Source: Schwartzia sp. (in: firmicutes) (lineage in GTDB: Bacteria > Bacillota > Negativicutes > Selenomonadales > Selenomonadaceae). From it: 44,076 nt of DNA. The stretch lies in assembly GCA_017444395.1 (NCBI GenBank), contig JAFSWT010000152.1:1-44076 (forward strand). The letters are read 5' to 3'. Below, one piece after another: positions 18,001-24,589 of this stretch (positions are counted from its first letter, which is position 1; each line of letters starts with the position of its first letter). The position numbers and the translations under genes are program-made. Below the pieces are notes generated by a model, which did not search any database, had not been told where the DNA came from, and was given only the letters and a program-made list of their open reading frames with translations.

Positions 18001-18700
18001 TGATGAGATAGGTCAGAGTGTCCCGCGCCCGCAGCAGCGTCTGGCGGGTTTCGTCGCGAATCTCGGCGTACCAGGGGAGATCGGCCAGCGCCTCGCCCGG
18101 CGCCGGGACGAAATCCTCCACCAGCCGCGTCAGCCACGATTCCGGGTCCGCCTGGCTCCGGGCGAAATCATAAAGGTTTAGCACGATATCGTGCAGTTCC
18201 TTGTCGCCGCGGTCATCACCGTACTGCCAGACGAATTGCAGAAAGTCCGGGTGGCCCGTTTCGTATTCGTCTTCAAAGAGGCTGGTCACAACGCGGTCCT
18301 TCAGCAGGGCCATTTCCTGTTGGTTGCCCAGCCGGAACCGGGGATCGATGTCCAGGGCGGCGAAATTTTGCCGCACCAGCGTCTGGCAAAAGGAATGGAG
18401 CGTCGAGATGGAGGCGCCGGGCAGGCGGACGAGCTGGGCCGCCATCGCCGGGTCCGTCTCCGCCGCGGCGGTCAGCTTCTTTTCCACCCGTGTCCGCATT
18501 TCCGCCGCCGCCGCGTTGGTAAAGGTCGCCACCATCAGCTCGTCGATCCGGCAGCGTCCCTCCCGGATACCCTGGAGGATGCGCTCGATCAGCGTGAATG
18601 TCTTGCCGGAGCCGGCGGCCGCCGCGACCAGGAGATTTTTGCCCCGGGCGTGGATGGCCGCTTCCTGGCCCGGAGAATAGTTCATTTTCTTTTCCGTCAT
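15062..18700 (-). CDS. addA: helicase-nuclease AddAB, subunit AddA
   Basis: AddA is the UvrD-type helicase and 3'-strand nuclease subunit of the AddAB complex, which processes double-strand breaks for RecA-dependent recombination. The 1212-residue protein has Walker A AAAAGSGKTFTL near residue 27-38, the DEXX-type motif MVDEYQDTN, helicase motifs such as LGENYRSRPGVV, VMTIHKSKGLEFPVV and LYVAMTRAREKL, and a C-terminal RecB-type nuclease with GVIDVFFEE and VLIDYKTDRH containing the Asp and Lys of the catalytic centre. Its ATG overlaps the addB stop by 4 bp, with GGAGG upstream, consistent with 1:1 coupled synthesis. Confidence 0.96.
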   Translation of the reverse strand: MTEKKMNYSPGQEAAIHARGKNLLVAAAAGSGKTFTLIERILQGIREGRCRIDELMVATFTNAAAAEMRTRVEKKLTAAAETDPAMAAQLVRLPGASISTLHSFCQTLVRQNFAALDIDPRFRLGNQQEMALLKDRVVTSLFEDEYETGHPDFLQFVWQYGDDRGDKELHDIVLNLYDFARSQADPESWLTRLVEDFVPAPGEALADLPWYAEIRDETRQTLLRARDTLTYLINLAPQVGCDAYLTNLEKEAAQIDDLLPQLDALQHDALCRAVNALSFDGLKKATGADEAGKKFIQDMRKKEVKKAIESLQASFFAATEAEIRQDLEAAAPVMRTVVDLTRRFSEAFRKAKKKKSVLDFDDLEHFALRLLQDDAFARALRGRYREIMVDEYQDTNGVQEAILQRLFNGHNLFTVGDIKQSIYRFRMADPDLFRQKQTAYGAGDPSGQLITLGENYRSRPGVVAAVNFLFSQIMVAPEMEISYGREEALYARGAFPETAAPGFAGAATEVVLLEADASTPADDSEDGESLSGFAAEAAWIAGRLRELHDSQVRVFDKDTESYRPIRWRDMAVLLRAPKGKAQVLLEALQLRGVPAYASVDAGYFQEIEVQRMLALLAVIDNARQDIPLAAVLHSPIGGMTAEELAEMRVAAPDGDFCDAFERSANPKAAAFREKLAGWRRLARRVGVPELIWQLYRDTGYYDFVGAEPGGRLRQANLRMLSDRAADYEKTNLRGLFRFLEFIRRMRDNDTDLSVARTLGENEDVVRVMTIHKSKGLEFPVVVLADIGKGFNMKDTTDDLLIHRELGLGPYRVESEGTISWRYPTLRRQAVAARIQRESRAEEMRLLYVAMTRAREKLILTGQVKGLVQQAAKWCRYAGHRPAALPGYAVAAAKNWLDWLGPALARDEDGGRVIREIAAVEEPPAIDYDRALLGAPRWEIRILPPPTARTTEEEAAADDWLERIRALEPLPVADDGNRIRRLDWRYPWQSDIPAKITVTEWKRRQTETTEGVESGPPAAQLPGLPEDNVFVPPAFLAPPPDVPGGLAYGTLMHAVLQRLNLGGDCTRDSIGAQLDALAAAGVLSEEERRSVNVKSLLTFLASPLGQRLRIARQVWREQPFSLLLPAARLNPQAAPEDEVFLQGVIDVFFEEADGRTVLIDYKTDRHTDPETIRRRYRIQLSLYAEAIGRLTGKTVQEAYIYRLFDGDAIAMDL

Positions 18701-21700
18701 TGCGCTTCCTCCTCCTTCGCCATCAGAGCCATGAAATCGTCTTTTTCGACCAGTTCGCGGTAGCCGAAGCCGTTCCTGAGGTCAAAGCCGCAGCACTCGC
18801 GGTACGGGCAGCCGTTGCAGGCGGTCCGGTCCTTGATCCGGAACGGCGCCGCCTCGATCCTTCCCGTCGCGATGCCGCTGCCGGTCCCGATGAGACGGCG
18901 GCGGGCAGCCCGGAGCAGCAGCGCCAGCTTTTCCCGGGGGAAGAGGTAGTTCTCGCGGGTTGTTTTCGTCAGTGCCCCGTTTTTGCTCAAGGGAAGATAA
19001 AGGAAATGGGAGCCGGGGTCGAGGTTGTCCAGCACCGGCGCTTCATCCAGTAGCCAGGCTTTCATGCGCTGCTCTTGCCCTACCTTCGCCCGGGCACTTT
19101 CCGGCGTCGGGCGTTGATCGAAGGATTGAACCGGGTTTTTGAGCGAGCAGTAGAGCAGCCCGGCCAGCTGACTGTGGCCGTGTTTCGCCGCCACCAGGCT
19201 TTCGCCGGCGATGGCGTAGGTCAGGAGCTGGAGCTGGAGCCCGTGGTAGATGTCGCAAAGCTGTAGCTTTGCCGTCCCCGACTTGTAATCGAGAACGAGG
19301 AAATACATGTCCTCATCGCCCTCCGGCCCGGGCAGCCGGGCGATATCCAGGCGGTCGATGCGCCCGGTGAGCTCCAGCCGCACGTCTCCGGGCAGGGGAA
19401 AGGCCAGGGCCTCTTCGCTGCCGAAGGGGTATTCCAGCCAGCGGGGATGGAAGACGCTTTCCCCGGCGAAATCGCAGAGCCGGTCAATGGCCCGCTCGGC
19501 GGTGCGCCCGATGCGGCGGCGGAGATTCTGATACTGCCGGCTGCTGGCGAGGACCGGCATATTTTCCTCACTCGCCAGTTCCTCCAGGAGCCGCTGGCAA
19601 CGGTCACGCCGCTCGTCGGCGGAAAGAGTGTTCCAGGGCCGCTTCTCGCTATGCAGGTCGCGGCCGAAGCGGTACAGGATCTCGTGCAGGAGTTGACCGA
19701 AATCCGGGTTCTCGAACTTAAACTCCTTCCGGGGGTACAGCGCCAGCCCGTATTCGGCAAAATGACGGAAGGGGCAGGCGTTGAAATTCTCGAAGCGGGT
19801 GACGCTGCCGCGCAGACGCCGTTCTTTGAGATAGAGACTTTCTGTCAGCTCTTGGGGGAGGTTTTGGCGGTCGTCCCGCCGCGCGTCGATGAACAGGGCC
19901 TCGACGAGCCGTGACAGGGCTGGCCGGTCGTGCTGTCGCGCCCAGTTATAGACGGCGGGCCAGACCGCGTCTTCCCGCCGGCCCGTTTCCCGGTAGTTCC
20001 TAAGCGCCGGCGCCAGATGGGCCACCGCCCGGGACGGCGTGGAAAAGAGCAAATCCTCCCGCTGCTCCGCCCCCTCCAGCGGCATCGCGTCCACCGTCAC
20101 CGGCAGGATCGCTTTCAGCCGGCCGATGAGCGGCGACGGCTCCAGCCCCGCCCCCTCGCTGTCCGCCAGGGCGTAGGAAATCCAGAGATACGACCGGGCT
20201 TTGGTAAAGGCGTGGTAGAGGATATAGTTTTCGCCGCAGGCGTCCTCCGCCGCCCCCGGCGAAAGTTCCAGATTCACTTTTTCGCCGGCCTGCCGCAGCA
20301 GCAGGCGGTCGGATTCCGACAGCAGACCGCTGTCGTGATGGGCCTGGGGCATACTCCCCTCATTGGCGCCGAGGATATAGAGGGCCGGGGTGTTGCCCAG
20401 GCTGTTCTGATCAAAGGGGGCCACGGTCACAGCGTCAAGCCCCGGCGGAATCAGGGAAATCTCCAGACCGTCGAGACCGTCGCCCAAAAGCTCCGCGTAC
20501 TCCTCCGGCGGCACCGGCTCGTCGCCGAGAATGGTCGCCAACTGGTCGAAAAGCTCCATCACCGCCGCCCAGATCATCCGGTGCTCCTTGGCATCGGCCA
20601 GCCGCCCGTCCTCCTCGGCTTCCTCCGCCCAGCGGGCCAGCGTCCCCGGTACGTCAAGCCCCGTCAGGAAATCGTAGAGGGCCCGCGTCATTTCCCGGGC
20701 ATTGGCGGCGGACGTGACGGCCTGTTCCAGATCGGAAAGGGGACCGGCCACCCGCTGGCGGATTTCGTTGATTTCAGCCAGCGTTGCCGCAACGGCCGCC
20801 TGTTTTTCCGGATCGTCCGACGGCCGCCGGCGGGCGTAGGGCCATTCCTTGCGCCAACTCCGGCCGCCCCGGAGGCCGAATTCCAGCACATAGTTTTCCA
20901 GCCGGTCCGCCTCGTCGCGGCGCACCGGCCAAAGGTCCGTTTTGAGGGCGCGGAACATTTCATCGTAGCGCCATCCCTCGAGAACGGCCTCCAGCGCCGA
21001 GCGCAGCAGCTCGGCCAGCGGATGATGGACGCCCGCCCGCTTCACGTCGCTGAAAAAGGGGATGCCGTAGTCCTCCAGCGTGAATTCCAGAATCTGCCGG
21101 TAGGCCTCCCCGTCGCGCAGCAGGATGCCGATGTCCCGGTAGCGCCGGTCCTCGTCCCGGCAAAGGCGCACGATGTCCGCCGCCACCGCCTCGGCCTCCA
21201 GCCGCCGCGTCGCCGCCTCCACCACATGGAGCCCGGCGGCGTTTTCCTCCCGCCGGAGCGGGAAGGCGAAAAGACGTCGCTCGATGGCAGCCAGTCCCGC
21301 CGCCTCCGGCGGGAACCGCCGCGACGCCCCCAGCAGCCGCACGTCGTAAGCGATTCCCAGCTCCGCCGCCATGGTTTTCAGGAGCTGTAGCGTCTTCGAC
21401 GCCCGGTAGAAAAGTTCCGGCTCCGCCGGGGATTCGCCCGGCTTCACATCGTGGTCCAGGGGCAATGTGATATGAAGGCGGGCCGCCTTTTGGAACAGGG
21501 CGCGGAGCACCGCCTGCTCCTGGGGATTGAAGAAGATGAAGCCGTCCAGCCAGACCTCGGCCCCCTCCAACAGAGGGGCGCTGGGAATCGCCGCCGCCAG
21601 CGCCGCCATGCGGTCCTCCGCGTCCTCGTAGAGGCCCTGCGTCGCCGCGGTGAAATCCTCGTAGAGCAGGGCGATGTCCCGGAGTTTTTGGGACAGATGG

Positions 21701-22158
21701 TCGCTGTCCACCGCCGCCGCCGCCTGCCGCAGCGTCTCGGGCGAATCGCCGTAGTTCTTGAGCTCCTCGATGAGCCCTGACAGCGACGCCGTGAAGCCCC
21801 GTTGCCGGGCGGCCCGCAGGAAGGCCGTGAGTTCCTCGCCGCGCCGGGCGAGGATTTTTTTCAGGATCAGCCGCTTGCCGATGGCGGTGATACGCGGCTT
21901 CTTCTGCCGGCCGGCCGCCTGCTCCAGTTGCCAGGCCAGACGGCGGAAGCCAAACACAAAGCCCCGCATGGAGCCGCGCTTTTCCGTGGCCGCCGCCAGT
22001 TCGCGCTCGGCCTGATACGTCATGTGCTCGGGGACGATCATCAGCAGCGCCGGCCCCAGCGGGGCGGCCGCCATCTCCGCCGCCATCGCCCGCAGGCAGG
22101 TTTCGGTCTTGCCGCTGCCCGACCGGCCCAGAATGAAATCCAGCTTCGCCTGTCCCAT
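18697..22158 (-). CDS. addB: helicase-nuclease AddAB, subunit AddB
   Basis: AddB is the partner subunit that carries the second nuclease and an iron-sulfur cluster. The 1153-residue protein begins LDFILGRSGSGKTETCL (a P-loop). Near the C-terminus are the nuclease motif FLVLDYKSG and cysteines for the 4Fe-4S cluster: ENFNACPFRHF upstream and CNGCPYRECC at the end, matching the AddB pattern of one distant plus three close cysteines. The start at 22158 has AGGAGG 7 nt upstream; a longer in-frame ATG adds 12 residues and is less likely. The gene precedes addA with overlap. A perfect 20-bp palindrome lies in its leader. Confidence 0.95.
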   Translation of the reverse strand: MGQAKLDFILGRSGSGKTETCLRAMAAEMAAAPLGPALLMIVPEHMTYQAERELAAATEKRGSMRGFVFGFRRLAWQLEQAAGRQKKPRITAIGKRLILKKILARRGEELTAFLRAARQRGFTASLSGLIEELKNYGDSPETLRQAAAAVDSDHLSQKLRDIALLYEDFTAATQGLYEDAEDRMAALAAAIPSAPLLEGAEVWLDGFIFFNPQEQAVLRALFQKAARLHITLPLDHDVKPGESPAEPELFYRASKTLQLLKTMAAELGIAYDVRLLGASRRFPPEAAGLAAIERRLFAFPLRREENAAGLHVVEAATRRLEAEAVAADIVRLCRDEDRRYRDIGILLRDGEAYRQILEFTLEDYGIPFFSDVKRAGVHHPLAELLRSALEAVLEGWRYDEMFRALKTDLWPVRRDEADRLENYVLEFGLRGGRSWRKEWPYARRRPSDDPEKQAAVAATLAEINEIRQRVAGPLSDLEQAVTSAANAREMTRALYDFLTGLDVPGTLARWAEEAEEDGRLADAKEHRMIWAAVMELFDQLATILGDEPVPPEEYAELLGDGLDGLEISLIPPGLDAVTVAPFDQNSLGNTPALYILGANEGSMPQAHHDSGLLSESDRLLLRQAGEKVNLELSPGAAEDACGENYILYHAFTKARSYLWISYALADSEGAGLEPSPLIGRLKAILPVTVDAMPLEGAEQREDLLFSTPSRAVAHLAPALRNYRETGRREDAVWPAVYNWARQHDRPALSRLVEALFIDARRDDRQNLPQELTESLYLKERRLRGSVTRFENFNACPFRHFAEYGLALYPRKEFKFENPDFGQLLHEILYRFGRDLHSEKRPWNTLSADERRDRCQRLLEELASEENMPVLASSRQYQNLRRRIGRTAERAIDRLCDFAGESVFHPRWLEYPFGSEEALAFPLPGDVRLELTGRIDRLDIARLPGPEGDEDMYFLVLDYKSGTAKLQLCDIYHGLQLQLLTYAIAGESLVAAKHGHSQLAGLLYCSLKNPVQSFDQRPTPESARAKVGQEQRMKAWLLDEAPVLDNLDPGSHFLYLPLSKNGALTKTTRENYLFPREKLALLLRAARRRLIGTGSGIATGRIEAAPFRIKDRTACNGCPYRECCGFDLRNGFGYRELVEKDDFMALMAKEEEAQ

Positions 22159-22215
22159 GTTCCATCCTCCTGTCCATGGTTCCGAATATGTCATGTCATG
22201 ATTCTATCAAATCCC

Positions 22216-22235
22216 ACCGGCAAAATTTTGCCGGT
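22216..22235. promoter_or_regulatory. perfect 20-bp palindrome in the addB leader
   Basis: ACCGGCAAAATTTTGCCGGT is a perfect gapless palindrome that lies about 30-50 nt after the predicted addB transcription start and 58 bp before the ATG. A gapless palindrome suits a dimeric repressor better than an RNA hairpin. It does not match the Bacillus LexA box. A second small hairpin, CCTCT-GTG-AGAGG, lies at 22244-22256. Confidence 0.45.
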
Positions 22236-22271
22236 CACAAGCACCCTCTGTGAGAGGCGCTTTCCAAACCT

Positions 22272-22280
22272 ATTATACCA
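22272..22280 (-). promoter_or_regulatory. extended -10 promoter of addB
   Basis: On the minus strand TGGTATAAT: a consensus TATAAT (22272-22277) with the TGn extension. No good -35 box is seen. The predicted leader is about 107 nt. Confidence 0.55.
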
Positions 22281-22331
22281 GATGATAAAATTTCCCGGGC
22301 GGATTTTTGGCGGCGGGTTTGCAGAAGTATC

Positions 22332-22360
22332 TTGACACTGAAGTTGTTTAGCTGTAGTAT
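22332..22360 (+). promoter_or_regulatory. plus-strand promoter facing the small toxin-like gene
   Basis: TTGACA (22332-22337), 17 bp, TAGTAT (22355-22360). Transcription from here would start near 22367 inside the small gene's terminator and run antisense through the whole 31-codon frame. No open reading frame with a ribosome-binding site follows, so any product would be RNA. Its 3' end is not evident before the terminator at 22657. Confidence 0.4.
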
Positions 22361-22394
22361 GAAAAACGGAAAGGGACAGCCGGAGCCGTCCCTT
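22361..22394 (-). terminator. terminator of the small hydrophobic peptide gene
   Basis: On the minus strand AAGGGACGGC and GCTGTCCCTT form a 10-bp stem with one G-U pair around a TCCG loop, followed by TTCCGTTTTTC. It lies about 50 bp after the small gene's stop codon. Confidence 0.75.
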
Positions 22395-22445
22395 CCTGCC
22401 CCGCAGAATGTCGGTTCTTTGGGGCTTGGGCTGCGCTGTGTCGTG

Positions 22446-22541
22446 CTACTTGCTCTCCAGCCACTTGATTATGTAGTAACCGAGTATTTCGGCGACTACA
22501 CTCACTCCGAGTGCAAGCAAGAAATCAATGGGGTTTGTCAA
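22446..22541 (-). CDS. small hydrophobic peptide, candidate type I toxin
   Basis: A 31-codon frame too short for routine gene calling. The start is TTG (22541), with AGGAGG 8 nt upstream. The product begins MTNPIDFLLALGVSVVAE and ends YYIIKWLESK: one hydrophobic segment (about residues 5-25) followed by a short charged tail. This resembles the small single-membrane-span peptides of Bacillota often labelled holin-like or type I toxin, which depolarise the membrane when overproduced; that role is inferred. It has its own extended -10 promoter (22583-22591), a leader of about 35 nt, a structured 3' region and a terminator. A divergent small RNA complementary to the start region lies just upstream. 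An alternative is a harmless small membrane protein. Confidence 0.7.
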   Translation of the reverse strand: MTNPIDFLLALGVSVVAEILGYYIIKWLESK

Positions 22542-22582
22542 AGGCGTCCCCTCCTTTCGGCTGGGCGCTTCACAGCATTTGT

Positions 22583-22591
22583 ATTATACCA
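22583..22591 (-). promoter_or_regulatory. promoter of the small hydrophobic peptide gene
   Basis: On the minus strand TGGTATAAT: TATAAT at 22583-22588 with the TGn extension. It abuts the -35 box of the divergent small-RNA promoter (22592-22597), so both promoters share about 40 bp. Confidence 0.6.
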
Positions 22592-22620
22592 TTGATTTTT
22601 GGAGAATACCATGCTATAAT
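22592..22620 (+). promoter_or_regulatory. promoter of the candidate antitoxin RNA
   Basis: TTGATT (22592-22597), 17 bp, TATAAT (22615-22620); start predicted near 22627. It is stronger by consensus than the opposing peptide promoter, as expected when the RNA must be in excess. Confidence 0.7.
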
Positions 22621-22626
22621 GCAGGT

Positions 22627-22688
22627 GCAAGGAAATCAATGTGGTTGTCAAGGGTGAATGGCGGAGTGTCGGCTCCGCCATTTTCCTG
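22627..22688 (+). ncRNA. candidate antisense antitoxin RNA, about 60 nt
   Basis: The transcript from the promoter at 22592-22620 would run to the terminator at 22657-22690. Its first 30 nt (CAAGGAAATCAATGTGGTTG then TCAAGGG) are a near copy of the plus strand at 22515-22544 (CAAGAAATCAATGGGGTTTG then TCAAAGG). They are therefore antisense to the peptide mRNA from the TTG start through about codon 9. Only a few mismatches or one-base gaps interrupt the pairing. The RNA is encoded next to, not opposite, its target, like divergently encoded type I antitoxins of other bacteria. No translatable frame with a Shine-Dalgarno sequence is seen. The function is inferred from complementarity. Confidence 0.65.
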
Positions 22689-22690
22689 TT
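22657..22690 (+). terminator. terminator of the candidate antitoxin RNA
   Basis: AATGGCGGAG (22657-22666) and CTCCGCCATT (22673-22682) make a 10-bp perfect stem with a 6-nt loop, followed by a T-rich tail TTTTCCTGTTTT. Confidence 0.8.
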
Positions 22691-22698
22691 TTACGCGA

Positions 22699-22746
22699 AA
22701 AAACGGCTGCCCGCGGGGAAATTTCCCCGGACAGGCAGCCGTTTTT
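22699..22746. terminator. strong two-tier bidirectional hairpin
   Basis: AAAAACGGCTGCC (22699-22711) pairs with GGCAGCCGTTTTT (22734-22746). Inside is a second perfect stem, GGGGAAATTTCCCC. A- and T-runs flank it on both sides, so it can stop transcription in either direction. No gene directly uses it; it isolates the small-RNA locus from 22747 onward. Confidence 0.75.
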
Positions 22747-22865
22747 GGTTGCTGTTTTTGGCGACGATGATGCGACGGGTTCAATTTTGGTTTTCACCGG
22801 AAAACAGGGGGGAGCCTTTAGACTTAGAGCGACGCGATATAGAGAGGGGGGCGATTGCCCTTCGC

Positions 22866-22903
22866 AAAAAATCAAAACAAAAATATTTTTGTTTTGATTT
22901 TTT
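22866..22903. repeat. 38-bp perfect AT-rich palindrome
   Basis: Two 19-nt arms, 22866-22884 and 22885-22903, are exact reverse complements with no spacer. The left arm starts AAAAAATCAAAAC. The surrounding 22747-22964 holds no gene I can support. It may extrude a cruciform, terminate transcription or mark an old insertion. Confidence 0.8.
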
Positions 22904-22964
22904 AGCCTGGCCGGCCGTACTCCTCTCAAATCCATGTCCCCGTAAGAGAATCGCCGTCGGCGAA

Positions 22965-23019
22965 AAAACGCGGTCAGCCAAAATTCTTTCACAAGGAGAA
23001 AACGGGCTGACCGCGTTTT
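22965..23019 (-). terminator. terminator of the hydroxyacid dehydrogenase gene
   Basis: AAAACGCGGTCAGCC (22965-22979) and GGCTGACCGCGTTTT (23005-23019) form a 15-bp perfect stem with a 25-nt loop. On the minus strand a TTTTTT run follows. It starts 13 bp after the gene's stop codon. Confidence 0.85.
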
Positions 23020-23032
23020 ACTGCAACAGGGT

Positions 23033-23905
23033 TTACTGATGCTTCAGATACCAGTGGATCAGCGCCTGGGTGCCGCAGTCTTCGAGGCCCCGGGCGGCGA
23101 TTTCGTCGTAGAGGCGCTTGGCCAGGGAGAGGCCGGGGAGGTCGAGGTGCATTTCCTCGGCGGCGTCCAGGGCGATGCGCATATCCTTGATGAAGTGCTT
23201 GATGAAGAAGCCGGGGGAGTCGTCGCCGCGGATCATGCGGGGGGCGAGGTTCGACAGGGACCAGGAGCCGGCGGCGCCGCCGGAAATGGTCTCCAGGACC
23301 TCGGTGGTGTCGAGGCCGGCCTTCTCGGCGAAGGCGATGGCTTCGCAGACGCCCAGCATGGTGGAGGCGATGGCCACCTGATTCGCCATCTTCGTGTACT
23401 GGCCGGAGCCGGCGGGGCCGAAGTAGCGGATGGTGCGGCCGATGATCTCAAAGATGGGCTTCACGGTGTCGAAGGCCGCCCGGTCGCCGCCCACCATGAT
23501 GACGAGGGAGCCGTTGCGGGCGCCGATGTCGCCGCCGGAGACCGGGGCGTCGAGGGCGGCGATGCCCTTCTTTTTCGCTTCCTCATAGAGTTTCTGGGCG
23601 AGCTTGGGGCTGGAGGTGGTCATGTCGATGACGTAGCCGCCCTGCTTCGTGGACAGGATGCCTTTTTCCCCGAAATAGACCTGCTCGACGTCCTCGGGGT
23701 AGCCGACGATGGAGATGACGACGTCAGACTCCGCCGCCAGTTCCGCCGGGGTGTCCGCCCAGCGGGCGCCTTTCTCGATGAGAGCGTCCGCCTTGTCTTT
23801 GGTGCGGTTGAAGACCGTCAGTTGATAGCCGGCTTCGAGAAGATGGGTGGCCATGCTGGCGCCCATGACGCCGATGCCGATGAATCCGATGCGTTTGATG
23901 ACCAT
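23033..23905 (-). CDS. NAD(P)-dependent beta-hydroxyacid dehydrogenase (3-hydroxyisobutyrate / tartronate semialdehyde reductase family)
   Basis: A 290-residue dehydrogenase. The Rossmann motif GFIGIGVMGASMATHLLEAG spans residues 7-26. The substrate-binding signature is DAPVSGGDIGARNGSL near 119-133, and the catalytic lysine is Lys172 in YTKMANQV. These place it in the family of GarR, GlxR, MmsB and B. subtilis YkwC. NVFNRT-type sequence after strand 2 (VFNRTKDK) suggests NADP preference; that is inference. The exact substrate is open, since the gene is monocistronic with its own promoter and terminator and has no glyoxylate or valine genes beside it. AGGAGG lies 7 nt before the ATG. Confidence 0.88.
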   Translation of the reverse strand: MVIKRIGFIGIGVMGASMATHLLEAGYQLTVFNRTKDKADALIEKGARWADTPAELAAESDVVISIVGYPEDVEQVYFGEKGILSTKQGGYVIDMTTSSPKLAQKLYEEAKKKGIAALDAPVSGGDIGARNGSLVIMVGGDRAAFDTVKPIFEIIGRTIRYFGPAGSGQYTKMANQVAIASTMLGVCEAIAFAEKAGLDTTEVLETISGGAAGSWSLSNLAPRMIRGDDSPGFFIKHFIKDMRIALDAAEEMHLDLPGLSLAKRLYDEIAARGLEDCGTQALIHWYLKHQ

Positions 23906-23935
23906 AGGGGTACCTCCTGTATTTCAGTTTATACT

Positions 23936-23964
23936 ATAATATCAGACACCAGTCCGGGACGCAA
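23936..23964 (-). promoter_or_regulatory. promoter of the hydroxyacid dehydrogenase gene
   Basis: On the minus strand TTGCGT (23959-23964), 17 bp, TATTAT (23936-23941). The leader is about 25 nt. Confidence 0.65.
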
Positions 23965-23982
23965 GTCCGCGTCGCCGGCCGG

Positions 23983-24588
23983 TCATTTTTTCCGTCGCCG
24001 GCTCCGGGGCGGGCCCAGTATCTCGGCGTAGAGGATGGCGTTTTGCAGGGCCGATGGCGAAAGCGGCGGCAGCGAAAACCTGGCCGCGGGTTTGGCGGCG
24101 AGTTTGGCCTGGGAGCGGTAGATGGCTTCCTCGGTGGCCCGGGCTGCCTGCTCCTGCCGCGTCTTTTCCTCCAGATACCGTTGGTAGTGATTTTTCAGTT
24201 GCTGTTCCTGCTCGGCCTCGATGGCGGCTGAGTCGGCGGCCATTTCCTCACGGTAGACGCCGTCGCCGGCCGGTTCTTCCGGTCGCGGGGCGCCGGCCAG
24301 CGGCGGGATCTCAAAGCCCAGGCCGGGGACCGGACGGGATTCCTCCGGCGCGGTTTCGGCCGGTTCCTCCGGGTATTCCGGCGGGACGGGCAACTGCCGC
24401 CGTTTCCGCGGGCTGTCCCGGAGCTGGGCCCAGAAGATGAGGGCGACTACCAGAAAGACGGGCCAGTCCTCGATCAGGTCTTCGTCCAGAACGTCGCCCA
24501 GAAAGTCACCCAGTACGCCGAAGACCGCGCCCACGAGGTCGGCCAGTCCCATCAGGAGCTTGGCCAGAAGAAGGCCCAGGGCGCCCAT
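23983..24588 (-). CDS. uncharacterised membrane-anchored protein downstream of floA
   Basis: I do not recognise this 201-residue protein. Residues 1-60 are hydrophobic with two likely membrane segments (GLLLAKLLMGLADLVGAVFG and WPVFLVVALIFWA). Residues 61-115 are Pro- and Glu-rich and look disordered. Residues 120-165 are a charged helical, coiled-coil-like stretch (EQEQQLKNHYQRYLEEKTRQ), and the tail ends in a basic cluster RSRRRKK after LQNAILYAEILGPP. The ATG is 1 bp beyond the floA stop, so it is the third gene of nfeD-floA and probably a partner or client of the flotillin-like membrane assembly. The final conserved-looking segment may be the functional part. Its last codons are followed within 20 bp by the hydroxyacid dehydrogenase promoter region. 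Confidence 0.7.
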   Translation of the reverse strand: MGALGLLLAKLLMGLADLVGAVFGVLGDFLGDVLDEDLIEDWPVFLVVALIFWAQLRDSPRKRRQLPVPPEYPEEPAETAPEESRPVPGLGFEIPPLAGAPRPEEPAGDGVYREEMAADSAAIEAEQEQQLKNHYQRYLEEKTRQEQAARATEEAIYRSQAKLAAKPAARFSLPPLSPSALQNAILYAEILGPPRSRRRKK

Positions 24589-24589
24589 G

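Noticed and set aside
22641-23039. Several plus- and minus-strand frames over the hairpin-rich 22640-23040 interval
   Set aside because: They translate through terminators and the 38-bp palindrome, start without ribosome-binding sites and match no family; treated as non-coding.
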